A DNA stretch of 64,000 bases, taken from NCBI GenBank assembly GCA_030220185.1, contig JASPKZ010004950.1, positions 1,370,001-1,434,000 on the forward strand, given 5' to 3'. A model generated the notes under the pieces. It saw only the letters and a program-made list of their open reading frames with translations, ran no database searches and had not been told where the DNA came from. The first letter of the stretch is position 1, and the number at the start of each line of letters is the position of its first letter. The stretch comes from Diploptera punctata (taxonomy: Eukaryota; Arthropoda; Insecta; Blattodea; Blaberidae). Shown piece after piece: positions 63,954 through 64,000 of the stretch. The translations under genes and the position numbers were made by a program.

Positions 63954-64000
63954 AAGACACACGAAATCAGTCCATAGTATTTCGGTCTTCAAACTTATTT

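Noticed and set aside
1..64000. Promoters, polyadenylation sites and TATA boxes
   Set aside because: TATAAA and AATAAA occur everywhere in this A+T-rich sequence; without a gene none can be supported.

Overview
This window looks like intergenic DNA from a large, repeat-rich arthropod genome, most probably a cockroach or a related insect. That guess rests on A+T-rich sequence, RTE-like LINE tails, at least four tRNA-headed SINE families, Tc1/mariner elements, Penelope-like ends and long (ATT)n tracts; there is no marker gene to confirm it. I find no convincing host protein gene, rRNA, CRISPR array or operon in 64 kb. Nearly every open frame that can be read is a transposon remnant or a simple repeat translated by chance.

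Names used here. LINE-A: an RTE-like non-LTR family whose protein tail reads ...RPVGRPRMRWENNIN... and ends near AMNLRVR, with a 3' end tagtgccagtgagt plus GTAA/GTTA repeats. LINE-B: another tail type, SLGRPxKRW...VTGH, ending in a (GATGAT)n-like stretch. SINE-A: head ccaccgctgtggtctcgagg. SINE-B: head gccgtagcgtagtggttaag. SINE-C: head gccgtagccgagtggttaag. SINE-D: head ccgcggtgggctagtggtta. Repeats P and Q: two unclassified interspersed families.

Layout. 0-10 kb: LINE tails, SINE-A, SINE-B and a 692-bp TTAA-flanked MITE. 10-20 kb: two Penelope-like fold-backs, a fold-back mariner relative, a tandem tRNA-like element with 19-bp target duplications, and LINE-A/B pieces. 20-28 kb: five SINE-A/SINE-B copies, a tRNA-like fold-back, long (ATT)n, and repeat Q broken by several insertions. 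28-32 kb: a nested pile in which SINE-A, Q and a Penelope-like fold-back sit in or beside repeat P, followed by a nearly complete mariner-type transposon. 32-48 kb: LINE fragments of several clades (tail, endonuclease and RT pieces), SINE-B/C/D and repeat P. 48-54 kb: two copies of one mariner family, one invaded by a Jockey/CR1-like LINE and the other by two SINEs. 54-64 kb: the best Q copy with a conserved hairpin, LINE endonuclease and tail pieces, two mariner-type MITEs, the best LINE-A tail, and a LINE-A copy that carries both a TTAA MITE and an in-frame 34-residue triplication.

The parts do not form a pathway. They record successive insertions. Many SINE copies keep exact 10-13 bp target duplications, so SINE mobilisation appears fairly recent. 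The LINE and DNA transposon proteins are all truncated, frameshifted or stopped. The least ordinary signals are (1) three head-to-head Penelope-like fold-backs, each with a 13-14 bp target duplication, a short one-sided extension and a hairpin plus GAAA motif resembling the hammerhead core, and (2) a family of tRNA-like modules whose stems differ between copies yet remain base-paired, inside otherwise shared flanks.
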